The translations under genes were made by a program, and so were the position numbers. Of a stretch of 8,917 nucleotides of DNA, positions 1 to 5,127 are shown one piece after another. The notes below the pieces were generated by a model, which had not been told where the DNA came from, searched no databases, and saw only the letters and a program-made list of their open reading frames with translations. Numbering within the stretch: position 1 is the stretch's first letter; every line of letters begins with the position of its first letter. The stretch lies in NCBI GenBank assembly GCA_964433715.1, contig CAYSSL010000022.1, positions 1 through 8,917 on the forward strand. Direction: 5' to 3'. The DNA is from XYD1-FULL-44-32 sp964433715. GTDB taxonomy: Bacteria; Patescibacteriota; Minisyncoccia; Phycocordibacterales; XYD1-FULL-46-19.

Positions 1-45
1 GATGTGATGGTTACTCGATGTCCTTTTTGCGACCATGAGTGGTAG
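1..45 (+). CDS. C-terminal end of a protein with a CxxC zinc knuckle (5' partial)
   Basis: Frame 1 is open from the window edge to a TAG at 43-45 and reads DVMVTRCPFCDHEW. The CPFC knuckle followed by a short polar and aromatic tail is what the second half of a zinc ribbon at a protein's extreme C-terminus looks like. The first cysteine pair would lie upstream, outside the window. The stop is followed directly by a terminator hairpin, which supports a real gene end here. The family cannot be named from 14 residues. Confidence 0.6.
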   Translation, partial: DVMVTRCPFCDHEW

Positions 46-46
46 G

Positions 47-88
47 CCGCCCCCCCCAACGAAGACCGTGGGAGGGCGGTTTTCTTTT
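47..88 (+). terminator. Rho-independent terminator after the partial zinc-knuckle gene
   Basis: CCGCCC at 47-52 pairs with GGGCGG at 74-79, with further C/G pairing inside after one mismatch, and a T-rich tract (TTTTCTTTT, 80-88) follows. It starts 2 nt after the TAG of the upstream gene. The left arm contains a run of eight C (50-57), where a base-count error would be easy. Confidence 0.7.
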
Positions 89-128
89 GATTAAAAGTTT
101 TGTTTTAGCGGCGCGATGGCCTTTGGTA

Positions 129-134
129 TATAAT
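129..134 (+). promoter_or_regulatory. -10 box of the 248-aa gene, leaderless arrangement
   Basis: A consensus TATAAT ends 6 nt before the ATG at 141, so transcription would begin at or within a base or two of the start codon. There is no Shine-Dalgarno in the gap. No convincing -35 is seen; TTTAGC at 104-109 is 19 nt upstream and weak. Confidence 0.6.
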
Positions 135-140
135 TTATTT

Positions 141-887
141 ATGGTAAATATCTTAGAAAATACTCAAGAATCAGAGGATTCTAATCTTGGAGAAAGAGAA
201 AAAATTACTCCAAAATATTTTTTAAACGAACAGGAACTAATCCGAGTAATAAAGGGAAGACTGGCTTTACGCCATGTGTCTAACAAGGAAAGGGCCTTGG
301 CGGAAAAGGAAGAAGGCATAAAAGGTGGAGATGCTTTGTCGCTATCGGAGACCTGTGGTTTATTTGACGAGGCCGAGCAAGCCTCTATCTTGGAGCGACT
401 GGATGCTCCTCGGGGAATACCGCTTAAGCTTTTCTTGGAACTTCGGTCGGAGCAAGTGATGTCTGTTTTAACACAATCCGAAAAAGATAAGTTTTTACAA
501 AAGTACAAAGAGGGGATAAGGATTTTTATCCAAGATAGTCTTAGTTGGGATACCAACGAGCTACTAACCGACCAGTCCCTAACCTTGGGTACTGTAGTGG
601 ATAGCCTGAAGGCCACCACGCCAGCCTTTCTTTTTATCTCATCAGACCAAGCCTATTTAAGTTACGATAAAAGTGCATATTATGGTCTAGGAAAAATAGG
701 GAAGGGAGACATTGACCAAAAAGATATTAAAGAGGTCTTAAGTTTTTCGGGCGAAGACTGGGCGGAGTTTGATCAGTATAAAGATTTGCCGTTGGATAAA
801 AACACTTTTGAATTTCTGATAGATAGATTATCAGATAAGATTCAAACAAGGCTCAAGGAACTATTGTTGGAAGGATACCAACCCTAA
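141..887 (+). CDS. Hypothetical soluble protein, 248 aa
   Basis: I do not recognise the family. The open frame reaches back to 39, but the segment before 141 runs through the preceding terminator, so the ATG at 141 (MVNILENT...), 6 nt after a perfect -10 box, is the better start. The product is acidic, mostly helical in character and without signal peptide or membrane segment, hence probably cytoplasmic. The first 25 residues are polar and likely disordered. A stretch rich in Glu and Lys (about 45-65) is followed by predicted helices, a more mixed central part around residues 150-200 and a helical C-terminus (LIDRLSDKIQTRLKELLLEG). No catalytic motif or cysteine cluster is evident. It is followed 50 nt later by a separately promoted membrane protein gene, so it looks monocistronic. 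An opposite-strand open frame inside it is a shadow. Confidence 0.8.
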   Translation: MVNILENTQESEDSNLGEREKITPKYFLNEQELIRVIKGRLALRHVSNKERALAEKEEGIKGGDALSLSETCGLFDEAEQASILERLDAPRGIPLKLFLELRSEQVMSVLTQSEKDKFLQKYKEGIRIFIQDSLSWDTNELLTDQSLTLGTVVDSLKATTPAFLFISSDQAYLSYDKSAYYGLGKIGKGDIDQKDIKEVLSFSGEDWAEFDQYKDLPLDKNTFEFLIDRLSDKIQTRLKELLLEGYQP

Positions 888-921
888 AAATGTAATACAG
901 GCTAGGGCCATAAAGTAAATC

Positions 922-930
922 TGGTATTAT
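922..930 (+). promoter_or_regulatory. Extended -10 promoter (TGGTATTAT) of the DUF6498-like gene
   Basis: TG at 922-923 and TATTAT at 925-930 form an extended -10 element. The ATG at 938 is 7 nt downstream, which places the transcription start at the start codon. No Shine-Dalgarno is present. Confidence 0.6.
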
Positions 931-937
931 ATCAAAC

Positions 938-1645
938 ATGAATCGAACTAATTTATCTAAAGATAAAGTTTCACTGATCGTCGTCAATCTATTGCCATTA
1001 ATTGGGATTGCTTTTTTTGACTGGAGTTTGTTTAATTTCTTATTTTTATACTGGTTAGAGAGTTTTGTTGTCGGTTTTTACTATCTTTTGAAGATGGTAA
1101 AAGCAGCGAGGGAGAGGGGTGGAACCTTTTCTGTGATGCTAATCGGTCAGTCAGTCTTTTTCTTTTTTCATTATGGGGCTTTTATGGCGGGGCACCTAGT
1201 GTTTATTTGGTTTATGGTACAAAAATACGATCCCGTAACAAGCTTTAATTGGTATGGTTTTTTGTTTTTAATTTTTAACCTTATAACTTTGTTTGTTAGT
1301 CACGGTATTTCTTACCAACAAAACTTTATTAAGGGTAAGGAATATGAAAGGGCGCAAATCTTTTTATTATTTGGCGCACCATATAGAAGGATTGCGGTTA
1401 TGCACCTTGTTGTTTTACTGGGGTCGATGCTCATTTCCGGCTGGGGTTGGCCACTTTATATTGTGGTAATCATAAAGTTGGCAGCTGATTATTGGGCACA
1501 CATAAATGCCCATAAGGTAAAATTCCAGACAGAAATGATAGAGAAAGTTTTTGATCAATTTGAGAAAGAATCAAATTTGGGCAGTATTACTAAAATAAAT
1601 AATCAAGATGTCCCTGCCATTTTAAACGATAAATTAAAGAGGTAA
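938..1645 (+). CDS. DUF6498-like multi-pass membrane protein, 235 aa
   Basis: This is an integral membrane protein with about six hydrophobic segments (roughly residues 12-28, 32-52, 65-93, 105-124, 153-168 and 171-185). The pattern matches what I know of DUF6498 proteins: a first helix carrying NLLPLIG, then LFLYWLE (35-41), FHYG (77-80), GHLVF (85-89), an Arg pair before a Met-His in the fifth helix (150-156), and a Lys/Asp/His-bearing final segment (KLAADYWAHINAH, 180-192). The intramembrane His and Glu residues are the conserved part. The family's biochemical role is unknown. A soluble tail of about 40 residues follows the last helix. The ATG at 938 sits 7 nt after an extended -10 box, so the mRNA is probably leaderless. 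The family call comes from remembered motif pattern, not a search. Confidence 0.75.
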   Translation: MNRTNLSKDKVSLIVVNLLPLIGIAFFDWSLFNFLFLYWLESFVVGFYYLLKMVKAARERGGTFSVMLIGQSVFFFFHYGAFMAGHLVFIWFMVQKYDPVTSFNWYGFLFLIFNLITLFVSHGISYQQNFIKGKEYERAQIFLLFGAPYRRIAVMHLVVLLGSMLISGWGWPLYIVVIIKLAADYWAHINAHKVKFQTEMIEKVFDQFEKESNLGSITKINNQDVPAILNDKLKR

Positions 1646-1661
1646 TTGGCATCTTATATCG

Positions 1662-1670
1662 TGTTATAAT
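1662..1670 (+). promoter_or_regulatory. Extended -10 promoter (TGTTATAAT) of the 65-aa membrane protein gene
   Basis: TG at 1662-1663 and TATAAT at 1665-1670 give a perfect extended -10, ending 6 nt before the ATG at 1677. The promoter lies in the 31-nt gap after the previous stop and points to a leaderless transcript. Confidence 0.65.
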
Positions 1671-1676
1671 TATTCT

Positions 1677-1874
1677 ATGCAAAAAATATCAACCTTGGTG
1701 TTTATGTATGCCTCGATTGCCTTTGGTATTGTGGGTATTGGTTTAGTCATATTTGGTGGGCCAAACGACAACGCGCCGGTCAATCAGTTTTTTATGAAGC
1801 TAATCATGGCTTGTGTTTTTATCATTTTGCCATCTTTTGCCCTTAGTGTAGCTAGTAAATATTTGGGCAAGTAA
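1677..1874 (+). CDS. Small two-helix membrane protein, 65 aa
   Basis: The protein has two hydrophobic segments (about residues 6-26 and 38-57) joined by a short polar loop (GGPNDNAPVNQ) and ends in a brief basic tail (SKYLGK). With the charge rule, both ends would be cytoplasmic and the loop outside. I do not recognise a family, and small two-helix proteins of this kind carry little sequence signature. The start is fixed by the extended -10 box 6 nt upstream. Its stop lies only 18 nt from the stop of the convergent YdeI/OmdA-family gene, and no hairpin terminator is visible between them. Confidence 0.7.
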   Translation: MQKISTLVFMYASIAFGIVGIGLVIFGGPNDNAPVNQFFMKLIMACVFIILPSFALSVASKYLGK

Positions 1875-1892
1875 TAGTTGGTAATTCACTTC

Positions 1893-2144
1893 CTATCGAT
1901 GGTTACAACCGGCCCAGCAACAAGGTCGGCGTTTTCCGGCCATAAGATTTTCACTCATTATTTTTAGTCTACGTTTTCTGGTCTCTAATTTTTTAGCTGA
2001 TTCAATCCAGCAGAGCCATTCATTTCGCGCCAGTGGGGTAATGTCTTCCCAGACGGTAAGTAGTGCTTGATTGGAGGTAAGAATATGTCGTAAGTCGGCT
2101 GGTACTTTATGCGCCACACCACTGGAGATTGTTTTTTTAAACAT
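1893..2144 (-). CDS. YdeI/OmpD-associated (OmdA) family protein, 83 aa
   Basis: This is a compact protein with the features of the YdeI/OmpD-associated (OmdA) family: KVPADLRHILTSN (13-25), W-DITPLARNEWLCWIESAKK (32-52), a basic RKRRL helix (56-60) and the diagnostic end GKRRPCCWAGCNHR (70-83). At 83 aa it is the short stand-alone form; larger relatives carry an extra domain upstream. The biochemical function is not established; family members have been linked to envelope or bacteriocin stress phenotypes. The C-terminal Cys-Cys-x3-Cys plus His could bind a metal, which is my inference. Start: ATG at 2144 reading leftward, 6 nt after an extended -10 box. It is convergent with the 65-aa membrane protein gene. 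Confidence 0.8.
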   Translation of the reverse strand: MFKKTISSGVAHKVPADLRHILTSNQALLTVWEDITPLARNEWLCWIESAKKLETRKRRLKIMSENLMAGKRRPCCWAGCNHR

Positions 2145-2150
2145 AAGATT

Positions 2151-2159
2151 ATTTTAGCA
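2151..2159 (-). promoter_or_regulatory. Extended -10 promoter (TGCTAAAAT) of the OmdA-family gene
   Basis: Read on the minus strand, 2159 to 2151 spell TGCTAAAAT, a TGn plus a near-consensus -10. The ATG at 2144 is 6 nt downstream, again a leaderless geometry without a Shine-Dalgarno. Confidence 0.55.
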
Positions 2160-2333
2160 AATCCTTTGGGTTATAGGCAGCCTCTGTCGTTTTCTTTTAC
2201 CCCAAGGTTCGGATGTAGTACTAGCTGTCAAATTTATTATTATAAAAAAATATTAATCTGGGGAGTAATTAAACTGAGATTTTAGCTGTACTATTTTTGC
2301 TTTAGCCACGACATATACTTAAATGGTCTAAAT

Positions 2334-2339
2334 TATAAT
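2334..2339 (+). promoter_or_regulatory. -10 box upstream of the 72-aa membrane protein gene
   Basis: A consensus TATAAT ends 15 nt before the ATG at 2355, giving a leader of about 8-9 nt of only A and T and no Shine-Dalgarno. No clear -35 hexamer lies at the expected distance. Confidence 0.5.
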
Positions 2340-2354
2340 TAATTAATAAAAAAT

Positions 2355-2573
2355 ATGACTACGATTATTAATACCCCTCCAACAGGGGATAGTGCGGATT
2401 CTGGAATGGGACTAGTGCTCGGTATTATCTTGGCTTTAATTTTAGGGGTTCTTTTCTTTGTTTATGCTTTACCGACTCTGCGTGATGATACTCCACCCAA
2501 GACTGATAATATCGATATCAATGTCCAAGTTCCGTCAGATGAGACAACCCCGATACCAGAAGTAACCCCTTAA
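2355..2573 (+). CDS. Small single-pass membrane protein, 72 aa
   Basis: A polar N-terminal segment rich in Thr, Pro and Asp (residues 1-17) precedes one strong transmembrane helix (about 18-41, GLVLGIILALILGVLFFVYA). An acidic, proline- and threonine-rich tail (42-72, with NIDINVQVP and PEVTP) follows. The tail looks extended and disordered and is probably on the outer face, given the absence of basic residues near the helix on that side. I know of similar short proteins with a valine/asparagine-alternating tail in many bacteria, but no defined function. The gene has its own -10 box, and no terminator is visible after the TAA. The DEAD-box promoter begins 44 nt later. Confidence 0.7.
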   Translation: MTTIINTPPTGDSADSGMGLVLGIILALILGVLFFVYALPTLRDDTPPKTDNIDINVQVPSDETTPIPEVTP

Positions 2574-2616
2574 TTTAGGGTCTATTGGGGCCGTATAGTT
2601 AGGGAAAATATTTTGC

Positions 2617-2644
2617 TTGACAATCTGTAAAATTAGTATATAAT
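2617..2644 (+). promoter_or_regulatory. Consensus sigma-70-type promoter of the DEAD-box helicase gene
   Basis: TTGACA (2617-2622) and TATAAT (2639-2644) are both perfect hexamers separated by 16 nt. The predicted start near 2651 leaves a leader of about 165 nt before the ATG at 2817. It is the closest match to the textbook consensus in the window. Confidence 0.85.
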
Positions 2645-2650
2645 TACAGA

Positions 2651-2816
2651 GTAAGTAAATTCTCTATAGTTTGGTTGGTTTGCCAACATCATAAAGCTCT
2701 TTAGCTTTTGGAAACTTGCGAGATACCGGCTACCTTACCTTTTAAAACTAAAGGCCGGAGGCGCAAGTTTTTTGCTATGTGCTGGGTGTCTCAAAAGGGC
2801 ATCAAACTAAATAAAT
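2651..2816 (+). promoter_or_regulatory. Structured 5' leader with terminator-like hairpin (candidate attenuator or cis-regulatory RNA)
   Basis: Three consecutive hairpins can be drawn by hand. Hairpin 1 is GTTGG (2674-2678) with CCAAC (2683-2687). Hairpin 2 is AAAGCT (2693-2698) with AGCTTT (2703-2708), loop CTTT. Hairpin 3 is AAACTTGCG (2712-2720) with CGCAAGTTT (2762-2770), enclosing an inner CCGGC (2726-2730)/GCCGG (2754-2758) stem. Hairpin 3 ends in six T (2768-2773), as an intrinsic terminator does, yet the coding region follows 44 nt later. The ATG has no Shine-Dalgarno. DEAD-box RNA helicase genes often have long, cold- or autoregulated leaders, so conditional termination is plausible. 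I do not recognise any known riboswitch class in it. Confidence 0.55.
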
Positions 2817-4040
2817 ATGTATCAAGGAAATAGAAATGCCCGCCCTCGTGGTGGTGCTAAGCCAGTTTTTGGTCGTCCAGTTGGACAGGGTTATCGTGGT
2901 GGTCGGGGAGGTAAAGATGGTCGTCGTCCGACCAAGCCATCTTTTGATTTATCTAGGCTGGTCAATAAGGCTGTTATTACTGAACAGGCTGAAGTTTACG
3001 TGGCGGAACATTCGTTTATAGACTTTGCTGTGGACGAGCGGTTAAAGAAAAACATTGTGAGTAAGGGTTATGTCACCCCCACCCCAATTCAAGATAAAAT
3101 AATCGGTCATATTTTAAGAGGGGTAGATGTGGTGGGTATTGCCAATACTGGGACCGGTAAGACGGCAGCTTTTGCTATACCCCTGATTGATAAAGTTTTA
3201 AAGGATAATAAAAAGAAGGTTCTGATTATGGCTCCGACACGAGAGCTCGCGATTCAGATAGAAGAAGAAATAAAAAGTTTTTCTAAATATCTTGGACTGC
3301 ATTCGGTGGTGTGTGTGGGTGGGGCGCCAATTGGCCGCCAAATTGCCGATCTTCGTCACCCCAATCAGTTTGTGATTGGTACACCGGGTCGCCTTAAAGA
3401 CCTGATTGAACGCAAATGTTTAAATTTGTCTGGTTTTAGTACGGTGGTTTTAGATGAGGCCGACCGAATGCTGGATATGGGTTTTATTCATGATATGCGT
3501 TATATCATTGGACTAATGCAACCAAGTAAACACACCCTATTCTTTTCGGCCACTTTATCTCCAGAGATAGAAAAGCTGATTGGTAGTTTTTTGAAAGATC
3601 CAGTGCGGATTTCGGTTAAAACCCAAGATACTTCCAAAGATGTTCACCAAGATGTGGTGCGGATTAAACCGGGTGAAAACAAGCTGGATGTTTTACATGA
3701 ACTTCTTAAACAAGAAGATTTTTCGCGAGTTTTGGTTTTTGGACGAACCAAACACGGCGTGGAACGTTTGGCTAAAATGCTGGGCGACCGTGGTTTTCGA
3801 GCAGAATCTATCCATGGTAACAAGAACCACAATAGTCGCCAGCGGGCACTAAAAGCATTTAAAAACAGCGAAGTTAGGATTTTGGTTGCTACCGATGTGG
3901 CAGCGCGTGGTTTGGATATTGCCGATGTCTCGCACGTTATAAATTTTGATTTACCAATGACTTATGAAGAGTACGTTCACCGGATTGGCCGAACTGGCCG
4001 TGGTGGCAAAAAAGGTAAAGCCCTATCTTTCGTTGACTAA
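2817..4040 (+). CDS. DEAD-box ATP-dependent RNA helicase, 407 aa
   Basis: All helicase motifs are intact: Phe70 and Q-motif Gln92, motif I ANTGTGKT (109-116), Ia PTREL (140-144), Ib TPGR (189-192), II DEAD (213-216), III SAT (244-246), IV LVFGR (306-310), V ARGLD (363-367) and VI HRIGRTGR (388-395). It should unwind or remodel RNA duplexes in the cytoplasm (ribosome assembly, mRNA decay or cold adaptation). It is closest in type to RhlE/CsdA-like enzymes, but the exact subfamily is unclear. The N-terminus is an Arg/Gly-rich tail of about 40 residues (YRGGRGGKDGRR at 26-37); in bacterial relatives such basic tails are more often C-terminal. The protein stops 12 residues after motif VI, a compact ending without the usual C-terminal extension. 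No frameshift is evident, since a promoter follows at once. It is transcribed from a consensus promoter through a structured leader. Confidence 0.93.
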   Translation: MYQGNRNARPRGGAKPVFGRPVGQGYRGGRGGKDGRRPTKPSFDLSRLVNKAVITEQAEVYVAEHSFIDFAVDERLKKNIVSKGYVTPTPIQDKIIGHILRGVDVVGIANTGTGKTAAFAIPLIDKVLKDNKKKVLIMAPTRELAIQIEEEIKSFSKYLGLHSVVCVGGAPIGRQIADLRHPNQFVIGTPGRLKDLIERKCLNLSGFSTVVLDEADRMLDMGFIHDMRYIIGLMQPSKHTLFFSATLSPEIEKLIGSFLKDPVRISVKTQDTSKDVHQDVVRIKPGENKLDVLHELLKQEDFSRVLVFGRTKHGVERLAKMLGDRGFRAESIHGNKNHNSRQRALKAFKNSEVRILVATDVAARGLDIADVSHVINFDLPMTYEEYVHRIGRTGRGGKKGKALSFVD

Positions 4041-4058
4041 AACAAAATAGGTTATAAT
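4033..4058 (+). promoter_or_regulatory. Candidate promoter of the Lys-rich 43-aa gene
   Basis: TATAAT at 4053-4058 is preceded by TTGACT (4033-4038), which overlaps the stop codon of the helicase gene. The 14-nt spacing is shorter than usual, so the -35 assignment is uncertain, while the -10 is perfect. The leader would be about 29 nt and lacks a Shine-Dalgarno. Confidence 0.5.
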
Positions 4059-4093
4059 ATATCTGTAAGATAATTAATATCTAAAAAATAATT

Positions 4094-4225
4094 ATGGCAA
4101 AAAGAGCAGCTCAGGATATAAAAAACAAGACCTCGCGGTCTAAAAAAACTAAAAAGCGTTTGGCGGTGAAGCGGGTTATGCTTGAAGCCAAGAACGCGAA
4201 GAAGAAAAAAGGAAAGAAAAGTTAA
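4094..4225 (+). CDS. Very basic Lys-rich small protein, 43 aa (histone-tail-like)
   Basis: The ATG at 4094 opens a 44-codon frame ending at TAA 4223-4225, directly abutting a strong terminator. The product has 15 Lys and 4 Arg against 2 acidic residues (net about +17) with KK clusters at 17-21 and 36-42 and a short amphipathic middle (RLAVKRVMLEAKNA). Such composition fits nucleic-acid binding: a nucleoid protein, an RNA chaperone or a ribosome-associated peptide. It resembles the Lys-rich tails of bacterial histone H1-like proteins only in composition, and I recognise no family. Context: 53 nt after the DEAD-box helicase and about 380 nt from a convergent SET-domain lysine methyltransferase. 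Its own -10 box and dedicated terminator support a real gene despite its size. Confidence 0.65.
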   Translation: MAKRAAQDIKNKTSRSKKTKKRLAVKRVMLEAKNAKKKKGKKS

Positions 4226-4269
4226 AAAAAGGAAACCCCCGCGCCTACAGCGCGGGGGTTTCCTTTTTT
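4225..4269 (+). terminator. Strong Rho-independent terminator after the Lys-rich gene
   Basis: A 14-bp perfect GC-rich stem (4231-4244 with 4250-4263) with loop CTACA is extended by six A/T pairs and ends in six T (4264-4269). It overlaps the stop codon region of the Lys-rich gene. Read on the minus strand it would also end in T, but no minus-strand gene needs it. Confidence 0.9.
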
Positions 4270-4284
4270 CTAGCTTCTGGTATA

Positions 4285-4290
4285 TATAAT
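4285..4290 (+). promoter_or_regulatory. -10 box of the 76-aa gene
   Basis: TATAAT at 4285-4290 predicts a start near 4297, giving a leader of about 26 nt that contains the Shine-Dalgarno at 4309-4317. A convincing -35 is not seen because the region upstream is the T-tract of the preceding terminator. Confidence 0.5.
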
Positions 4291-4308
4291 TATGGAAAAA
4301 ACCTTGAG

Positions 4309-4317
4309 AGGAGGTGA
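4309..4317 (+). promoter_or_regulatory. Perfect Shine-Dalgarno selecting a TTG start
   Basis: AGGAGGTGA matches the 16S rRNA 3' end over nine bases. AGGAGG (4309-4314) is 8 nt before the TTG at 4323. An in-frame GTG at 4314 lies inside this element and is therefore unlikely to be the start. Confidence 0.75.
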
Positions 4318-4322
4318 GTATT

Positions 4323-4553
4323 TTGAAGCGGTATAAAGTTGTGCTTAATATTGGGCACAGTGGTCTCTATGGCACCTTCGTAAGGGACTCTAAGTTTTTT
4401 ATTAAGGCAGACAGTATAGAGGAAGCTGAAGAGAAGGTTCAAACAATTAGGAGATCCTACGACGGGAAAATGCTCTTTCGTAATGGAACTGGCAAATGGT
4501 TTGCCCGCCAGTTTTGTAATGTAGGTTCTCTTAAGGAGACTGTAAAAAAGTGA
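4323..4553 (+). CDS. Hypothetical small protein, 76 aa, TTG start
   Basis: I do not recognise the family. The product opens with a beta-like segment (KRYKVVLNIG) and a second strand (GTFVRDSKFFIKAD), then an acidic helix (SIEEAEEKVQTIRRSY), and ends in a mixed basic segment with one Cys (Cys65). This beta-beta-alpha style resembles small alpha/beta folds that bind other proteins or nucleic acids, which is only a guess. The start is chosen at TTG 4323 because of the perfect Shine-Dalgarno 8 nt upstream; a GTG nine bases earlier would overlap that element. It is one of only two genes here with a strong ribosome binding site. The gene has its own -10 box and a terminator beginning 24 nt after the stop, so it looks monocistronic. 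It converges on the SET-domain gene. Confidence 0.7.
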   Translation: MKRYKVVLNIGHSGLYGTFVRDSKFFIKADSIEEAEEKVQTIRRSYDGKMLFRNGTGKWFARQFCNVGSLKETVKK

Positions 4554-4577
4554 TTAGACAGTTCCTGTTTTGGTTTG

Positions 4578-4610
4578 GGGGTTGACAAAGGTCAACCCCG
4601 TTTTATTTTT
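4578..4610 (+). terminator. Rho-independent terminator of the 76-aa gene
   Basis: GGGGTTGAC (4578-4586) pairs perfectly with GTCAACCCC (4591-4599) around an AAAG loop, followed by G and a T-rich tract (4601-4610). The tract overlaps the last codons of the convergent SET gene. Read leftward the hairpin has no T tract, so it acts on the + strand only. Confidence 0.85.
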
Positions 4611-5007
4611 TACATTTCTCACACCGACAGCCTTTTGGTTTAATATGTTCATCCCAATATTCTTTGCCGTAATCATAATTTAACTCTTCTTCGGGTTGTA
4701 TTTTGCGCCGAGACATAATAAAGATCCTACCTTTTCTAATTTCTGGTTCACAGTTTGGTCGGCAGGAATGGTTGATATAGCGAGCGGTATTTGTTCGAGC
4801 GGTACCATCAATAGTTTTTTTTGAATTAATTTCAAATAAATATTTACTGTTTGAAGTGTAACTCTCGGCCTCACTAATCTCTCGCCCGACATATTCAATA
4901 ACACAAACCCCTTTTGGGATTTCTTCTTGGGTAAATAGACCAAGTCCAGCTGAAGATCTTTTTACTTTGAGCTTATAATTGCCCGCTTCAAATTTTTTCT
5001 TAGACAT
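4603..5007 (-). CDS. SET-domain protein-lysine N-methyltransferase, 134 aa
   Basis: A minimal SET domain fills the whole protein: GLGLFT (21-26, cofactor-binding GxG), EYVGREIS (38-45), RYINHSCRPNCE (76-87, the NHSCxPN signature that binds S-adenosylmethionine), and EELNYDYG (107-114) supplying the catalytic tyrosine. A post-SET tail CRCEKC (127-132) follows. Its three cysteines plus Cys82 of the NHSC motif would form the zinc site typical of histone methyltransferases; the spacing CxCxxC is shorter than the eukaryotic CxCx4C. It should transfer methyl groups to lysine side chains of a protein; the substrate is unknown. There is no signal peptide, so it acts in the cytoplasm. The extremely Lys-rich 43-aa protein encoded nearby is an attractive candidate substrate (inference). 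Convergent with the 76-aa gene, divergent from the VOC gene. A weak TAAGAT -10 (5022 to 5017, minus) lies 9 nt before the ATG. Confidence 0.92.
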   Translation of the reverse strand: MSKKKFEAGNYKLKVKRSSAGLGLFTQEEIPKGVCVIEYVGREISEAESYTSNSKYLFEINSKKTIDGTARTNTARYINHSCRPNCEPEIRKGRIFIMSRRKIQPEEELNYDYGKEYWDEHIKPKGCRCEKCKK

Positions 5008-5034
5008 AGCGACTGTATCTTAACTTAAAACTAG

Positions 5035-5092
5035 AAAAGTTGCCATAATTGTAACTTTTATTTAGGATAAACCGTCCTAACTAGGGTAGAAT
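5035..5092. promoter_or_regulatory. Divergent SET/VOC intergenic region with two inverted repeats
   Basis: Between the divergent starts at 5007 (minus) and 5128 (plus) lie AAAAGTT (5035-5041)/AACTTTT (5053-5059), and TTAGGA (5062-5067)/TCCTAA (5075-5080) around a 7-nt centre. The second forms a 19-bp operator-sized element. A candidate -10 for the VOC gene, TAGAAT (5087-5092), begins 7 nt after it; TATAAA at 5111-5116 is an alternative. A repressor bound here could control one or both genes (inference). Confidence 0.4.
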
Positions 5093-5127
5093 ATGATAGT
5101 TCTTATTAGCTATAAAATTATAACCAT

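Noticed and set aside
39..140. N-terminal extension of the 248-aa protein (in-frame start at 39)
   Set aside because: The extension runs back through the terminator hairpin of the preceding gene and overlaps its last codons. The ATG at 141 is 6 nt after a perfect -10 box.
164..619. Opposite-strand 151-aa open frame
   Set aside because: It lies wholly inside the 248-aa gene, is Ser-rich and without family features, and has no promoter or ribosome binding site; a shadow.
2160..2240. Possible tRNA, from GGTTCGGATG resembling a T-loop at 2206
   Set aside because: No acceptor, D or anticodon stem can be drawn around it; the interval between 2145 and 2333 shows no gene.
4292..4336. 14-codon leader peptide (MEKTLRGGEYFEAV) upstream of the 76-aa gene
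   Set aside because: Its ATG is 1 nt after the -10 box, so it should lie upstream of the transcription start. It also reads through the Shine-Dalgarno of the real gene.
4680..4943. 87-aa minus-strand open frame within the SET gene
   Set aside because: It is a different frame of the same strand; only the 134-aa frame shows SET motifs.
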